Shown: piece by piece, positions 62,868-64,000 of the stretch
How the letters are laid out: each line of letters opens with the position of its first letter
How positions within the stretch are numbered: the stretch's first letter is position 1
NCBI RefSeq assembly: GCF_028561335.1
Contig: NZ_JAQQTG010000013.1
Location: 1-64,000 of the forward strand
Direction of reading: 5' to 3'
From: Aequorivita todarodis
GTDB taxonomy: Bacteria > Bacteroidota > Bacteroidia > Flavobacteriales > Flavobacteriaceae
Length of the DNA: 64,000 nucleotides
The notes under the pieces: model-generated
Databases searched by the model: none
What the model was told of the DNA's origin: nothing
What the model saw: only the letters and a program-made list of their open reading frames with translations
Position numbers and translations under genes: made by a program

Positions 62868-64000
62868 ATGAACAAAACTGCGGAATCGGTTTGGAACAAT
62901 TGTTTGGCTTTTATCGAAGATAATATCACTTCGCAGGCATACAAAACTTGGTTCGAGCCCATTAAAGCGGTAAAGTTAACTGATAATGCCTTGAGCATTC
63001 AGGTTCCGAGCAAGTTTTTTTACGAATGGCTGGAGGAACATTACGTTAAGATTTTGAAAGTTGCACTTACAAAGGAATTGGGAGCATCTGCCAAACTGGT
63101 GTACATCATTAGAATGGAAAATACCTACGGCAACAAACAACCCTTTACCGAAAAAATTCCGAGCGCCAACCGAAGCAACCTACAATCGCAGGAGGTGGAC
63201 GTGCCCTTAAAGAACAAAAGCCCGGAGCTTAAAAACCCCTTTGTAATTCCCGGCATCCGCAACGTAAAGATCGAGTCGCAGCTCAACCCAAATTATAATT
63301 TTGAAAATTTTCTTGAAGGCGAATCGAACAGGCTGGCACGTTCGGCAGGCTTGGCCGTTGCCAATAAACCCGGCGGAACTTCCTTCAACCCCTTGCTTAT
63401 TTTTGGAGGAGTCGGTTTGGGAAAAACGCATTTGGGGCACGCGATCGGCGTTGACATAAAGGACAAATATCCCGAAAAAACCGTACTTTATATTTCTGCG
63501 GAAAAGTTTACACAGCAATACATTGAATCGGTAAAGAAGAACAACCGCAACGATTTTATACACTTCTATCAAATTATAGACGTGCTGATTGTTGACGACA
63601 TACAATTGCTTTCCGGGAAAGCCGGAACACAGGACGTTTTCTTCCATATTTTCAACCATTTGCACCAAAACGGCAAGCAGGTTATTTTAACCAGCGACAA
63701 AGCCCCGGTTGATATGATTGATATTGAACAACGTTTGCTCTCCCGTTTCAAATGGGGGCTTTCGGCAGAATTGAACCATCCCGATTACGACACCCGTGTT
63801 GCCATCATAAAGAACAAACTTTATCGCGACGGCGTGGAAATGCCGGAGGATATCGTGGAATTTTTGGCAAATAACATCAAAACAAACATTCGTGAACTGG
63901 AAGGCGCCATTATTTCCTTGATTGCGCACTCCTCCTTCAACAAAAAGGAAATTACCATCGACCTTGCCCGCAAAATTGTTGACAATTATGTGAAACACAC
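62868..64000 (+). CDS. dnaA: Chromosomal replication initiator DnaA (5' part)
   Basis: The first 377 codons are present; the window ends before the C-terminal DNA-binding helix-turn-helix. Domain I is residues 1-80 (SVWNNCLAFIEDNITSQAYKTWF, FFYEWLEEHY), a linker to about 140, then the AAA+ domain with YNFENFLEGESNRLA, Walker A GGVGLGKTH (about 180-188), Walker B VLIVDDIQLLSGK (about 242-248) and the sensor 2 region beginning NIRELEGAI. It unwinds the origin with ATP. The gene starts with ATG at 62868 and has no DnaA box cluster immediately upstream. Confidence 0.97.
   Translation, partial: MNKTAESVWNNCLAFIEDNITSQAYKTWFEPIKAVKLTDNALSIQVPSKFFYEWLEEHYVKILKVALTKELGASAKLVYIIRMENTYGNKQPFTEKIPSANRSNLQSQEVDVPLKNKSPELKNPFVIPGIRNVKIESQLNPNYNFENFLEGESNRLARSAGLAVANKPGGTSFNPLLIFGGVGLGKTHLGHAIGVDIKDKYPEKTVLYISAEKFTQQYIESVKKNNRNDFIHFYQIIDVLIVDDIQLLSGKAGTQDVFFHIFNHLHQNGKQVILTSDKAPVDMIDIEQRLLSRFKWGLSAELNHPDYDTRVAIIKNKLYRDGVEMPEDIVEFLANNIKTNIRELEGAIISLIAHSSFNKKEITIDLARKIVDNYVKH

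Overview
The window is chromosomal DNA from a member of the Bacteroidota, most likely family Flavobacteriaceae. The evidence is four secreted proteins with type IX secretion (T9SS) C-terminal sorting domains, a PorD-type (DUF4835) protein, the Bacteroidota-type RNA polymerase omega subunit, a bacillithiol-linked YtxJ, an RprX/RprY-like two-component pair, many lipoproteins with short lipoboxes, and promoters of the Bacteroidota form TTG-N19/20-TAnnTTT(G/A). Genus cannot be assigned from sequence alone. No tRNA, rRNA, insertion sequence, prophage or CRISPR array was seen.

Layout. 0.2-9 kb: a short-chain dehydrogenase, the SRP RNA, three envelope proteins (glutaminyl cyclase, a carboxypeptidase-regulatory-domain protein, a beta-helix lipoprotein), then a minus-strand group (lipocalin-like lipoprotein, guanine deaminase, NTF2-like lipoprotein, acetyltransferase, glyA). 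9-21 kb: fumarylacetoacetase, a TPR-like lipoprotein, ytxJ, clpB, a CsbD protein, a histidine phosphatase, smpB, a DUF5686 outer-membrane protein, an alpha/beta hydrolase, an acetyltransferase and pcm. 21.7-29 kb: a plus-strand run with a Gfo/Idh/MocA oxidoreductase, 3-hydroxyacyl-CoA dehydrogenase, DUF1015, yggS, a DEDDh exonuclease/GIY-YIG fusion, a Kv-type channel and miaA. 29-34 kb (minus): rprY/rprX-like pair, coaE, a YbbR protein and a family 2 glycosyltransferase.

34.1-46.2 kb is the most distinctive block: four consecutive minus-strand T9SS cargo genes (about 550 to 1,362 residues), each with its own promoter and terminator. They share modules in shuffled order, glycine-rich linkers, a 549-bp internal tandem duplication, a 314-bp perfect tract common to two genes, and four promoters with the same unusual element (TTG, exactly 19 bases, TAnnTTTA). 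This looks like a locally amplified family of surface or secreted proteins evolving by module exchange and gene conversion.

46.3-64 kb is mostly housekeeping: fabI, recN, porD-like, coaBC, rpoZ, bamD, dapA, a DUF6913-like gene, ligA, an aquaporin, a LOG-family gene, prmC with an unexplained 81-residue tail, an acetyltransferase, ribD, an EamA transporter, a YigZ protein, a thioesterase and the 5' part of dnaA. The coaBC/porD-like pair sits with rpoZ and bamD in one minus-strand run, linking CoA synthesis, transcription and envelope biogenesis genes.

A second theme is the gaps between genes. Many hold short-period arrays in strict 7- or 8-base phase or small palindromic elements that recur in the window. 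In two cases (yggS and ribD) sequence of the same kind lies inside a reading frame as an apparent in-frame insertion.
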